Below are positions 9,120-17,048 of a DNA stretch of 64,000 nucleotides, in pieces. The position numbers were made by a program, and so were the translations under genes. This DNA is from Janthinobacterium sp. 344 (GTDB taxonomy: Bacteria; Pseudomonadota; Gammaproteobacteria; Burkholderiales; Burkholderiaceae_D), in contig NZ_FOKL01000002.1 in assembly GCF_900112025.1 (NCBI RefSeq), forward strand, positions 210,339 through 274,338, in the 5' to 3' direction. Each line of letters opens with the position of its first letter. The stretch's first letter is position 1. The notes below the pieces were generated by a model. It had not been told where the DNA came from, ran no database searches, and saw only the letters and a program-made list of their open reading frames with translations.

Positions 9120-10410
9120 ATTGCTCTCCACTTTGTTCCTTGCTGATACGCACGAGGTCGACGATATGCTGGTGCGGCTTCAGGCTGCCTGGCACGCTCT
9201 TGAATTCGGCCGCGCCGTTGCCGATGACGATGGTGTCGGCGAAGTCCAGCACGTCCTGCATATTGCTAACCATCAACTTGGAGATATGCGGAATGTGGTT
9301 CAGGATGTAATCCTGGTTGGCACCCGTCAAGGCTGCCAGGTTGACATTCTTGTCGTACAGCTTGAGTTCATAGCCCTTGCCCAGCAAGTGCTCGATGACA
9401 TCGACCAGCGGTGACTCGCGCAAGTCGTCCGTGCCGGCCTTGAACGAGAATCCCAGGATGCCCACCTTGCGCGCGCCCTTGTCGGCGATCATCTTGATGC
9501 CCTTTTCCACTTGCCGCTGGTTCGATGGCAGGATGGAGTTGAGCAATGGCAGGTCGAGGTCCAGGCTGCGCGCCTTGTAGGTCAGCGCGCGCACGTCCTT
9601 CGGCAGGCACGAGCCGCCGAAGGCGAAGCCGGGCTTCATGTAGTACGGCGACAGGTTCAGCTTGGTATCCTGGCAGAAGATTTCCATCACCTTGTGACCG
9701 TCGATGCCGACCGCCTTGCAGATATTACCGATCTCGTTGGCGAACGCCACTTTCACGGCGTGCCAGGTATTGTCCGTGTACTTGACCATCTCGGCCGTCT
9801 CGACGTCCGTGCGCACCAGCGGCGCGTCCATCTTTTCATACAGCTGCACCAGCAGCGCGCCGGCCTTCTCGTCCGATTCGCCGATCACCGTCTTCGGCGG
9901 ATTGTAGTAGTCGTAGACGGCCGTGCCCTCGCGCAGGAATTCCGGATTGTTGCAGACGCCGAAGTCGACCCCGGCCACCTTGCCCGAGGCCGCTTCCAGG
10001 GTCGGGATGACGAGCGCGCGCATGGAGCCGGGCAGCATGGTCGAGCGCGCCACGACGACGTGAAAAGTATCTTTCTCGGCAATCGCCGCGCCGATTTCCT
10101 GGCACACCTTGCGCACGTGGCTCAGGTCCAGGTTGCCATTCAGCTGCGACGGCGTGCCCACGCAAATGAGCGACATGTCCGAGCCGAAGACGGCGTCGCG
10201 CACGTCCGCCGTGGCGCGCAGATGCCCGCTCTTCACGGTGGCGGCGATCATCTCGCCGATGTCTTTCTCGATGATCGGCGTGGTGCCCTGGTTGATCAGG
10301 TCGACCTTGGTCTTGTTCGGATCGACGCCGATCACTTCATGGCCATCCGTTGCCAGGCAACCGGCCGAGACGGCACCCACGTAGCCGAGGCCAAAAATAC
10401 TGATTTTCAA
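9100..10410 (-). CDS. algD: GDP-mannose 6-dehydrogenase-like nucleotide sugar dehydrogenase
   Basis: At 436 aa this matches AlgD, which oxidises GDP-mannose twice to GDP-mannuronate. The Rossmann fold at the start reads FGLGYVGAVSAGCLA, with GVDPN following strand 2. The mid-protein segment VARSTMLPGSM and NPEFLREGTAVYDYYNPP are family signatures, and the catalytic cysteine sits in FAFGGSCLPKDVRAL (about residue 270). The start codon is TTG at 10410, placed 7 nt after a strong AAGGAG. A UDP-glucose dehydrogenase is the alternative, but the AlgD-like motifs and the nearby manC favour GDP-mannose. It implies a uronic-acid (mannuronate-type) polymer. Confidence 0.85.
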   Translation of the reverse strand: MKISIFGLGYVGAVSAGCLATDGHEVIGVDPNKTKVDLINQGTTPIIEKDIGEMIAATVKSGHLRATADVRDAVFGSDMSLICVGTPSQLNGNLDLSHVRKVCQEIGAAIAEKDTFHVVVARSTMLPGSMRALVIPTLEAASGKVAGVDFGVCNNPEFLREGTAVYDYYNPPKTVIGESDEKAGALLVQLYEKMDAPLVRTDVETAEMVKYTDNTWHAVKVAFANEIGNICKAVGIDGHKVMEIFCQDTKLNLSPYYMKPGFAFGGSCLPKDVRALTYKARSLDLDLPLLNSILPSNQRQVEKGIKMIADKGARKVGILGFSFKAGTDDLRESPLVDVIEHLLGKGYELKLYDKNVNLAALTGANQDYILNHIPHISKLMVSNMQDVLDFADTIVIGNGAAEFKSVPGSLKPHQHIVDLVRISKEQSGEQYDGICW

Positions 10411-10427
10411 AATATGCTCCTTAATGA

Positions 10428-12431
10428 TTAAGCTGGCGAATCAGCCGGCGATGCCAACGGCATCAGCTCGATGTGCGTCACGATTTCAGTTGTTCCCTGC
10501 ACTTGCGCGCGCCAGGCGGCACTGGCAATCGGCGCCTTCTCGTCGAAGCGGCGCGAGATCCAGCCGCCAGGCGGTGTATCGCTGCCGCGCAATATGTCCG
10601 GCGAGCCATGCGAACACCGCATGCGCAGGCCGGAGCGCTGTCCCTGTGCCAACAATTGCCCATCATCAACAGTCACCACACAGTGGTCGCCGAACTGCCA
10701 ATGCAGGGCAATATCATGTACATTTGTACATTGTAATATGTCTTTTACAACAATGCATTTATTATTAAGGTTGAACTCGATACTACGGCGGTGCAGCACG
10801 GGATCGGCCAGGCGGCCGTAGCCATCGTGCTGGCCCTCAAAAACTTGCACGGCAGAATTCGTTTCATGAACAATCATGCGCGCATTGGCCTTTTTCAGCC
10901 ACATGAAATTGCCGCCGATTTCAGACTGGTCCAGCCCATCGACGGAGACGGTGTTATGCGCTGGCGTGCTGCGGAAGTAGTCGCGCCATTTTTTTTGCGT
11001 GTGATAGGCATAGGTGCCGGGATCGGTCAGTAACTCTTCCCCGCCCACGGACAGCGTAAAGGCCAGCGCATCGGCATGCCCATGCGCGGCAATCGACAGA
11101 TAGCCGAGCGGCGCGCAGTCGACGACCATGCGCACTTCATCGGACGTGCCAAAGTCGCTGCCGAGCAGGAAATAGCCGCCTTCGGGAAACGCCATGACGG
11201 GCGCTTCTGCCCCGCTGGCGTCGAGCGCCTGCCACTGTTGCAAGCCCGCCACACCAAACAGCCAGCGGTTCTTGTCGTCAAAATGCCCGGCCTTGCGCTT
11301 GAAGTCGGCGCGACCAAACAACACGGCACAGCTGGCCAGCAGCGAGCGGTAGCGATGCCAGCCATCCTCGTGCGCCAGGCGCACCATCTGCGCATCGTCG
11401 GCATCGCCCGTCATCGGCACGTTGCCCGCCACGTCCATGAGAGCAGCGATAAAGTCGGCCAGGCGCTCCAGACGCTGCAGGTACGCCGCGGAAAAGCCCG
11501 CGCCGTTGGCCTGCGCTATCTGCTGGCACAGCAGCATCATGTCCATCACTTCATGCTGGTAATACACGGCTTGCTCGCGGTTCACGCCGTCGGGCGTATT
11601 CTGTTTGAGCGCCTCTTCTTCCAAGCCCTTGCGCGCCAGCGCCTGCCACTGCCTGCTGACGGGCCAGCACGGCCATACGCTACTGGCAACAAACAAGCCC
11701 ATGTACTCGCCAAACAGATGATTATTGGCGGACGAATGACGTGAAAAGTAGCCGGCGATAAAGTGGCAATGCTGGTAAATGGCTGCCAGCCACTGGCGCA
11801 GGAAGCGCTGGCCCGGCTCGCCCTGGAACAGCGGCGAGCCGAGGCCGCCGAGCAGTTCCCAGGCGCAGGCCCAGTTCAGCAGGCGCAGCGCCAGTTCAAG
11901 CGAACTGGTCCAATGCACGCCCAGCGGATACGGACATTGCTCGAACCACGACTGCAGCAAGGTGCGCGCACCGTCAGCGTAGCGCTGCTCGCCCGTCACC
12001 TTCCATGCCTGCGCCAGCGCCACCAGCTCCAGGTGACGGTTCGGCTCCCACAGATACTTGATATCGCCCACCACTTTTTCGCTGCGGTAATCGATCTGCT
12101 TACCCAAGGTCAACGGCGCCACGGTACCCGTCTTCGGATCGCGGTTCCATTGCGGCGGAAAACCCAGGTCCACGCCACGCAGCGCAAACACGTTCCAGCG
12201 GCCCGCCAGCACGGCGTCGGCGGCGGTGCGCAAGGCGGCGCTATCGGTATCGTGACCATCGCCGGCCAAGAACGGCTGGCCCATGCACGTCACATCCGGT
12301 GAGGGTACATCGCGTAGCAGGCCAATTCCAAACTTGCTGGCCTTTTTCTGCAGCAACTGTTGCACGCGCCAGGCAATTTCAGGCGCGCCCATCAGCTTAA
12401 GGCGGTTGATTTTCCAGGCAATCGAAGTCAT
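10428..12431 (-). CDS. Heparinase II/III family protein (EPS-locus type)
   Basis: A 667-aa protein starting at the ATG at 12431, whose ATGA overlaps the stop of the upstream glycosyltransferase gene. No signal peptide is evident, so a cytoplasmic or unusually exported enzyme is possible. The N-terminal two thirds look like an alpha/alpha toroid (WTSSLELALRLLNWACAWELL, HHEVMDM-like helices). The C-terminal beta-rich heparinase domain contains GYLSIAAHGHADALAFTLS, LTDPGTYAYH and RSTPAHNTVSVDGLDQSE. Such proteins recur in exopolysaccharide loci and are presumed uronate lyases, perhaps playing the trimming role of AlgL in alginate loci (inference). It lies 17 bases upstream of algD. Confidence 0.85.
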   Translation of the reverse strand: MTSIAWKINRLKLMGAPEIAWRVQQLLQKKASKFGIGLLRDVPSPDVTCMGQPFLAGDGHDTDSAALRTAADAVLAGRWNVFALRGVDLGFPPQWNRDPKTGTVAPLTLGKQIDYRSEKVVGDIKYLWEPNRHLELVALAQAWKVTGEQRYADGARTLLQSWFEQCPYPLGVHWTSSLELALRLLNWACAWELLGGLGSPLFQGEPGQRFLRQWLAAIYQHCHFIAGYFSRHSSANNHLFGEYMGLFVASSVWPCWPVSRQWQALARKGLEEEALKQNTPDGVNREQAVYYQHEVMDMMLLCQQIAQANGAGFSAAYLQRLERLADFIAALMDVAGNVPMTGDADDAQMVRLAHEDGWHRYRSLLASCAVLFGRADFKRKAGHFDDKNRWLFGVAGLQQWQALDASGAEAPVMAFPEGGYFLLGSDFGTSDEVRMVVDCAPLGYLSIAAHGHADALAFTLSVGGEELLTDPGTYAYHTQKKWRDYFRSTPAHNTVSVDGLDQSEIGGNFMWLKKANARMIVHETNSAVQVFEGQHDGYGRLADPVLHRRSIEFNLNNKCIVVKDILQCTNVHDIALHWQFGDHCVVTVDDGQLLAQGQRSGLRMRCSHGSPDILRGSDTPPGGWISRRFDEKAPIASAAWRAQVQGTTEIVTHIELMPLASPADSPA

Positions 12432-13498
12432 ACAGGTGCAAACCCCAATTCCTGGTACATGGTCTGAAGACGCGGCAAGACCGCTTGACTGGAAAAACAC
12501 TGTTCAACTTTGCGCCGTGCCGCTGTGCCCATTCGTGCGGCCAGCACATCGTCCTGCAGCAATTGCTGCAGGCGGTCCGCCAATGCGGCCACATCACCGG
12601 GCGGCACCAAAAATCCCTCCACCCCATCAGTAACTGCTTCAGGTATGCCGCCGACCGGGGTGCTCAGAATAGGCATGCCCGCCGCCATGGCCTCAAGCAC
12701 GCTCATCGGCAATCCTTCATTATAGGAAGGCAAGGCATAAATATAGGCGCTATTCAAGTATCGCTCGCGCTCTTGCGGGCCGACCCAGCCAAGCAGGGAC
12801 AGGCGCGCCTGCATGCCGACCGTATCGGCATGCAGGCGCGCCGCATCCGCATCCCCATCACCGCCATACAGCAGACGCAAGTCGCTGACCTTGTCGGCAA
12901 CGCGGGCGGCGGCATCGAGGAGGTCGAAGCTCCCTTTACGCTTGCCGATGCGTCCCAGCGAAAGAATATTCCCGCGCTGGCGCGCATGCCACGCAGCTAC
13001 ACTCGGCGGCAATATGACGGGATTGTAGATGACATCGATACGGCTATTACTACTAATGGTCTCGACCCAGTGCTTCCAGGCTTCGGACAACACGACCACG
13101 CGGCTTGCCCGGTTGAAAACAAAGCGAATCAGAGCGCGCTGTACAGGTCCGCATTCATCAGCATAAAACTGGCCGAATTCAGCGCCATGCAAATGCAAAA
13201 TTGTGGGAACGCGGCATAGGAAGGCCAGCAGAAAAAAAAAGGATTTGCGCCAGAAACTGGCGCGAGAGGCCACATGGACATGCAGCAGACCGAGGCGACC
13301 ACTGAACAGCAAGACTAGGAAGCGGGCATAGGCACGCAGCATGATACCGAGCTTGCGTCGCGCACCACCGTCACAATGCGTGGCCAGATATTCCATGTGG
13401 TACAGTTCAAACAAGCCAGCCGTCACATACACCTTGATTACCGAAGCGATCCCCCCCATGGTCTGGAGACTGGTCCCTATCATTACAATTTTCTTCAT
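12428..13498 (-). CDS. Glycosyltransferase family 4
   Basis: A 356-aa GT-B enzyme. The ATG at 13498 follows AAAGGAAAT, so the 24-residue N-terminal extension of the longer frame is not used. The start MKKIVMIGTSLQTMGGIASV is a typical GT4 N-terminus. The C-terminal domain has ILSLGRIGKRKGSFDLLDAA and the EX7E-like stretch NEGLPMSVLEAMAAGMPILS followed by VGGIPEAV. The stop overlaps the next start (ATGA). Its coding sequence contains an 18-bp perfect inverted repeat at 12802-12842, reported separately. Donor and acceptor are unknown; it acts on the repeat unit of the locus. Confidence 0.9.
   Translation of the reverse strand: MKKIVMIGTSLQTMGGIASVIKVYVTAGLFELYHMEYLATHCDGGARRKLGIMLRAYARFLVLLFSGRLGLLHVHVASRASFWRKSFFFLLAFLCRVPTILHLHGAEFGQFYADECGPVQRALIRFVFNRASRVVVLSEAWKHWVETISSNSRIDVIYNPVILPPSVAAWHARQRGNILSLGRIGKRKGSFDLLDAAARVADKVSDLRLLYGGDGDADAARLHADTVGMQARLSLLGWVGPQERERYLNSAYIYALPSYNEGLPMSVLEAMAAGMPILSTPVGGIPEAVTDGVEGFLVPPGDVAALADRLQQLLQDDVLAARMGTAARRKVEQCFSSQAVLPRLQTMYQELGFAPV
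12802..12842. repeat. 18-bp perfect inverted repeat inside a glycosyltransferase gene
   Basis: The arm GGCGCGCCTGCATGCCGA at 12802-12819 is repeated exactly in reverse complement at 12825-12842, across a five-base CCGTA spacer. It is wholly within coding sequence and translates into an ordinary segment (ARLHADTVGMQAR), so the symmetry is not forced by protein sequence. Confidence 0.95.
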
Positions 13499-13559
13499 AT
13501 TTCCTTTCACGCCATCGTCACGACTGACCAGCGTCGACTGTGTGCTAGCGTAGCTATCC

Positions 13560-14132
13560 TCAGTCCGCATTCAACTCGACGAGTACATTGGCATCATCGA
13601 CATCGCGCCAATGTCCATCCTCAAAGTACATCCACTTTCCGCGAAAGCTGTAAAAACGGTTATCTTGCCGACCTTCGCGGACAATTACCTTCTGCTGACC
13701 AGATAACACCACACTGTTGTCAGGTACATCGCTATAGACGACAGAATTGGCGCCTATGCGCACATTGTTGCCTACACGAACCTTACCCACGATCTTGGCA
13801 CCGGCACCGATATAGCAGCTGTCACCGATCTCGGGTGCCCCCATGCCTTTCGATCCCGGCATCATGTTCGAGCCTATGGTGACCTGCTGAAAAATAATAC
13901 AGTTACGGCCGATGCGTGCGCCACCTGAAATGAATACACTCTTGATACCGTGGGGAAAGCAAGGCTGGCCAAGAAAAGTCGAGTTCCAGGCGATCGAACT
14001 GCCGTTCTCATATTGATACGAGCCGTACAGTTTGATCAGCAAACGCTTCAGCGGAGCATATTGCACCTTGTTACAGAGCGCCTTGAGCTTCCAGTCAGAG
14101 CCAAAAACAGACACTATCGCTCGCATCAACAT
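13560..14132 (-). CDS. Hexapeptide-repeat acetyltransferase (serine acetyltransferase-like)
   Basis: A 190-aa left-handed beta-helix acyltransferase. Hexapeptide turns run from about residue 65 to 145: VFISGGARIGRNCIIFQQ, VTIGSNM, EIGDSCYIGAGAKIVG, VRVGNNVRIGANSVV. The N-terminal 60 residues are helical and basic. Relatives in capsule and exopolysaccharide loci O-acetylate sugars using acetyl-CoA; the sequence also resembles CysE-type serine acetyltransferases, but length and location favour polysaccharide modification (inference). It lies between a GT4 gene and the adenylating-enzyme gene with gaps of 61 and 98 bases, probably in one transcript. Confidence 0.82.
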   Translation of the reverse strand: MLMRAIVSVFGSDWKLKALCNKVQYAPLKRLLIKLYGSYQYENGSSIAWNSTFLGQPCFPHGIKSVFISGGARIGRNCIIFQQVTIGSNMMPGSKGMGAPEIGDSCYIGAGAKIVGKVRVGNNVRIGANSVVYSDVPDNSVVLSGQQKVIVREGRQDNRFYSFRGKWMYFEDGHWRDVDDANVLVELNAD

Positions 14133-14230
14133 GCCGTAATCCCATCTGAAAACAAAACGGCAATTATATAGAATATTGTAATAATGTATATATTTTAAAA
14201 CAATTTCTTACAATATAGGTGTCCATATGT

Positions 14231-15562
14231 TCATTTCCACTCATTGACTACCCAGCGGAACTTTCCTGCCTCCGTATTGGGCAGTGACTCGCGCAAGACG
14301 ATATCGACCTGCACACCAGGGTCGACGAGCGTGCGCACATTGTCGATTAACTTTCGTCCGTCCTCTTCACTGAAACCGGCACCAGGAACAAGTCGTATTT
14401 GCCACTGCTCGCGACCTACTTGCGCCACTTGCGACTTTTCGATATTGCTCACGCCTTTGAAGGCAAACGTCAGTACCGACGGGCTGACAACCGCGCCGCC
14501 GCTACCGGTCAGACTGTCTTCCAGTTTGCCCGTCACCGCTTCGATCATCGGGAAATGACGACCGCAACGGCAGCTGCCCGGCTTCCACCGGCTCTGGTCG
14601 CTCAACTGGTAACGCATGAGCGGCATCGCCAGATTGTGCAGCGTCGTGCCAACCACACGTCCATAGCCTGTAGTGGGCAAGCCATGCTCATCAATAATCT
14701 CGACGAAAGAATAATCGGGATTGATATGCATCTCGCCATATTCGCATTGGGTCGCAAACGCCACCCTTTCGGCCATGCCATACATATCCATTACCTGGCA
14801 TCCCAGACGCTCCATGATCAGTTTGCGCTGGTGCGGATAAAGCGGTTCAGAGGCTGAAAAAAGAAACGGAATGCGCAAGGTGCGGCCGCGGCGCTCCAGC
14901 AGCTGTGCCAGCGTGTACGCGGTCGATGGATAGGCTTGCAGCATGGCTGGAGCGAAACGTTCAAGCATATCGATCATCGGATCGGCACAGCGCTCCACCA
15001 GATGACGCGATGACAACAGCAGCTGTTGGTTGTAGCGATTGTAAAACCAGTATGGCGCCGTCGCCTGTTCCAAAGGAACAACCATGTCACCACGCAAGGT
15101 GGCGCGGCGCATGCCGTCGTGAAATCCACTCCAGCTCCAGTGGCGTTTGATAAAGGCGTTTTCCATCGCCACCGATATGGGGCTGCGCCAGATACTCAGC
15201 GGCGTTCCTGTCGTACCGCTGGTCTTGCCGATGGCTTCCCATGGACGACGTTTTCCCGCATGGGGATACAAAGTGCGGGGATTGGCCAGCAGAGTCTGCT
15301 TATCCATCAGCGGGAATGCTTCGCGTAAAACACACGCAGCTTCGCTTATGCCGAAATCGGCTGATATATGCTGGTAATAAGGAAGCGCGACCAACGCCTT
15401 TTGCATACTGGCGTGCAAAAGCTTTTGCTGCAAGGCCAACAGGGCTTCCGCTGTAAGCGTCTCATGGCTACGCAAACGGGCGAGCAAGCGGCGATTCCAT
15501 ATATTGTCACGTAATACCGCTCTTGAGCCGTAGAGCAGTTCTTTCTTCAAGGAACTTAGCAT
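14231..15562 (-). CDS. PaaK/CapK-like adenylate-forming enzyme
   Basis: A 443-aa member of the phenylacetate-CoA ligase-like superfamily. The AMP-binding loop is KTSGTTGTPLSIWRS (about residues 112-126), followed by YPSTAYTLAQLL, the adenylate motif MYGMAERVAFATQCE, and MPLMRYQLSDQS with a Cys-containing CRCGRHFPMIE. These are CapK-type features common in capsule and exopolysaccharide loci, where the enzyme is thought to activate an acyl or amino-acid group for attachment to sugar. No carrier protein is visible beside it. Substrate is unknown. It lies between a GT4 and an acetyltransferase gene, consistent with polymer decoration. Confidence 0.82.
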   Translation of the reverse strand: MLSSLKKELLYGSRAVLRDNIWNRRLLARLRSHETLTAEALLALQQKLLHASMQKALVALPYYQHISADFGISEAACVLREAFPLMDKQTLLANPRTLYPHAGKRRPWEAIGKTSGTTGTPLSIWRSPISVAMENAFIKRHWSWSGFHDGMRRATLRGDMVVPLEQATAPYWFYNRYNQQLLLSSRHLVERCADPMIDMLERFAPAMLQAYPSTAYTLAQLLERRGRTLRIPFLFSASEPLYPHQRKLIMERLGCQVMDMYGMAERVAFATQCEYGEMHINPDYSFVEIIDEHGLPTTGYGRVVGTTLHNLAMPLMRYQLSDQSRWKPGSCRCGRHFPMIEAVTGKLEDSLTGSGGAVVSPSVLTFAFKGVSNIEKSQVAQVGREQWQIRLVPGAGFSEEDGRKLIDNVRTLVDPGVQVDIVLRESLPNTEAGKFRWVVNEWK

Positions 15563-15708
15563 CGCGTTGGAAGTTAATTAAATCAGGCATGCCGGTCATA
15601 CTGTGCAGAGCTGCAACATTGCAATATACGCATGCCGGTTGACTCAGCGCCTTTGCGCTGCACTGCAACAATAACATGTCGTCAACAATGATGCAAATAT
15701 ATACAGAA

Positions 15709-16935
15709 TCAGCCTTTGCTTTGCCGTGAAAACAGCGCCAGATAACGCTGCGCCAGCGCCTCCCCCAATGCGCGATAGCTGCGCGATGCATGGATATATG
15801 AAGGACCCGCCTGCGCGCGCGCGCGCGCTGCCTGAGTATCTTGCAAGATCTCGACAAGTGCAGTCGCCATGGCCGTGGCGCTACTCTCGACCAGCCAGCC
15901 TGCCTGGCTCGCCGTCAAGACCTGCGCCTGATCGGGGATATCATTGCCAACGCAAGGCATGCCCAGCGCCAGATACTCGAGTATTTTGGTGGGAGAACTG
16001 ACGTCATATAGTTTGCCACGGGGAACATACGACACCGCAGCCTCGGCTCCCAATAAATATTCCCAAGCCTGACTCGACGGCATCCATCCGGTCACATGCA
16101 CGGCATCGGCCAAACCAAGGCGGGCTGCATACGCGAGCAGCTGCGGTACGTCCGAGGGGGTGGGCGAGTCACCGATCAGCAGCAGACGCGCCTCGGGCAC
16201 ACTCGCGCGCACCAGCAGAAAGGCATCCAACAAATGGTCCAGGCACCGCGCCTGGTCCAGCGTGCCCAGATAAGCAATTACCGGCAGCCCTTCCCAGCCA
16301 ACATGCGCACGCCCAAGTGCCTTGCCATCAACCACCTCCATATCGACTGCCATCGGCACTGCAGTAAGCCGCGCGGCATTGATCTTATGGTCCAGCAATA
16401 GCTGGAGCATCGCATCGCTCTGCACAAATACGTGCGCCGCGCGGGGTAAGAGTACGCGATACAGCAACTGCATTTCAACGATACCCTTCAGCAGCACCAG
16501 GCGCGCGCGCAACGATGGCCGCAGACGCAGCTGCGCGCGCGCGCGCTCGATGCGGCCCTCACTCATAAGGTAAGACATCCAGTAAGTCATTGGAATACCT
16601 TTGATACGCGCCAGCAGCATGGCAAGCAAGCCTATCGACACCATGTCGCGTACCTGGATCACGTCGCAATTATCCTTGCGAGCCCCCAGCAAGGCACGTG
16701 TGCACAAGGCCAAGAATGAACACTCCTTGCGCCAGCGCGAGGCCGTCGCCCGAGGGCGCCGCGATGAGGCAAACCCCTGCGCTGCATGGGAAGCGGGACT
16801 GGCTTTGCCAACAATATCGGTTTGCACACCATGACGCGGCAAGTATTTTCCAAACAATACGGAGACGTCCGCCCGGAACGTGGGCAACGCCTCAGGCACC
16901 AGTTGGAGAATTTTTAAGGTGGGCTCTTGATTCAA
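15709..16935 (-). CDS. Glycosyltransferase family 4, with GC-dinucleotide runs
   Basis: A 408-aa GT-B enzyme that starts with TTG (16935), preceded by a GGA at suitable spacing; no ATG is in frame there. N-terminal segment ILQLVPEALPTFRADVSVLFG; C-terminal nucleotide-sugar domain with VIAYLGTLDQARCLDHLLDA, LLLIGDSP and TKILEYLALGMPCVGNDIPDQ. Its coding sequence carries uninterrupted GC repeats at 15813-15828 (eight units), 16533-16546 (seven) and 16501-16510 (five), encoding Arg-Ala stretches, which could be slippage-prone. A terminator lies only about 40 bases upstream, so the gene needs a close promoter or read-through. Donor and acceptor are unknown. Confidence 0.88.
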   Translation of the reverse strand: MNQEPTLKILQLVPEALPTFRADVSVLFGKYLPRHGVQTDIVGKASPASHAAQGFASSRRPRATASRWRKECSFLALCTRALLGARKDNCDVIQVRDMVSIGLLAMLLARIKGIPMTYWMSYLMSEGRIERARAQLRLRPSLRARLVLLKGIVEMQLLYRVLLPRAAHVFVQSDAMLQLLLDHKINAARLTAVPMAVDMEVVDGKALGRAHVGWEGLPVIAYLGTLDQARCLDHLLDAFLLVRASVPEARLLLIGDSPTPSDVPQLLAYAARLGLADAVHVTGWMPSSQAWEYLLGAEAAVSYVPRGKLYDVSSPTKILEYLALGMPCVGNDIPDQAQVLTASQAGWLVESSATAMATALVEILQDTQAARARAQAGPSYIHASRSYRALGEALAQRYLALFSRQSKG

Positions 16936-16973
16936 TTGTCATTCCAACAATATTAACATGGCGATTGTAAACC

Positions 16974-17010
16974 AAAAAAAGGGGAAATACTAAAAGTATT
17001 CCCCCTTTTT
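16974..17010 (-). terminator. Rho-independent terminator between heparinase-like and GT4 genes
   Basis: GGGGAAATAC and GTATTCCCCC flank a four-base loop, with A-rich and T-rich tracts on both sides, so it can act in either direction. It sits 38 bases after the stop at 17049 and upstream of the TTG start at 16935. Confidence 0.85.
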
Positions 17011-17048
17011 GTTCGTTAAATTACCTGAGACATCTCAGGCGGCCATGC

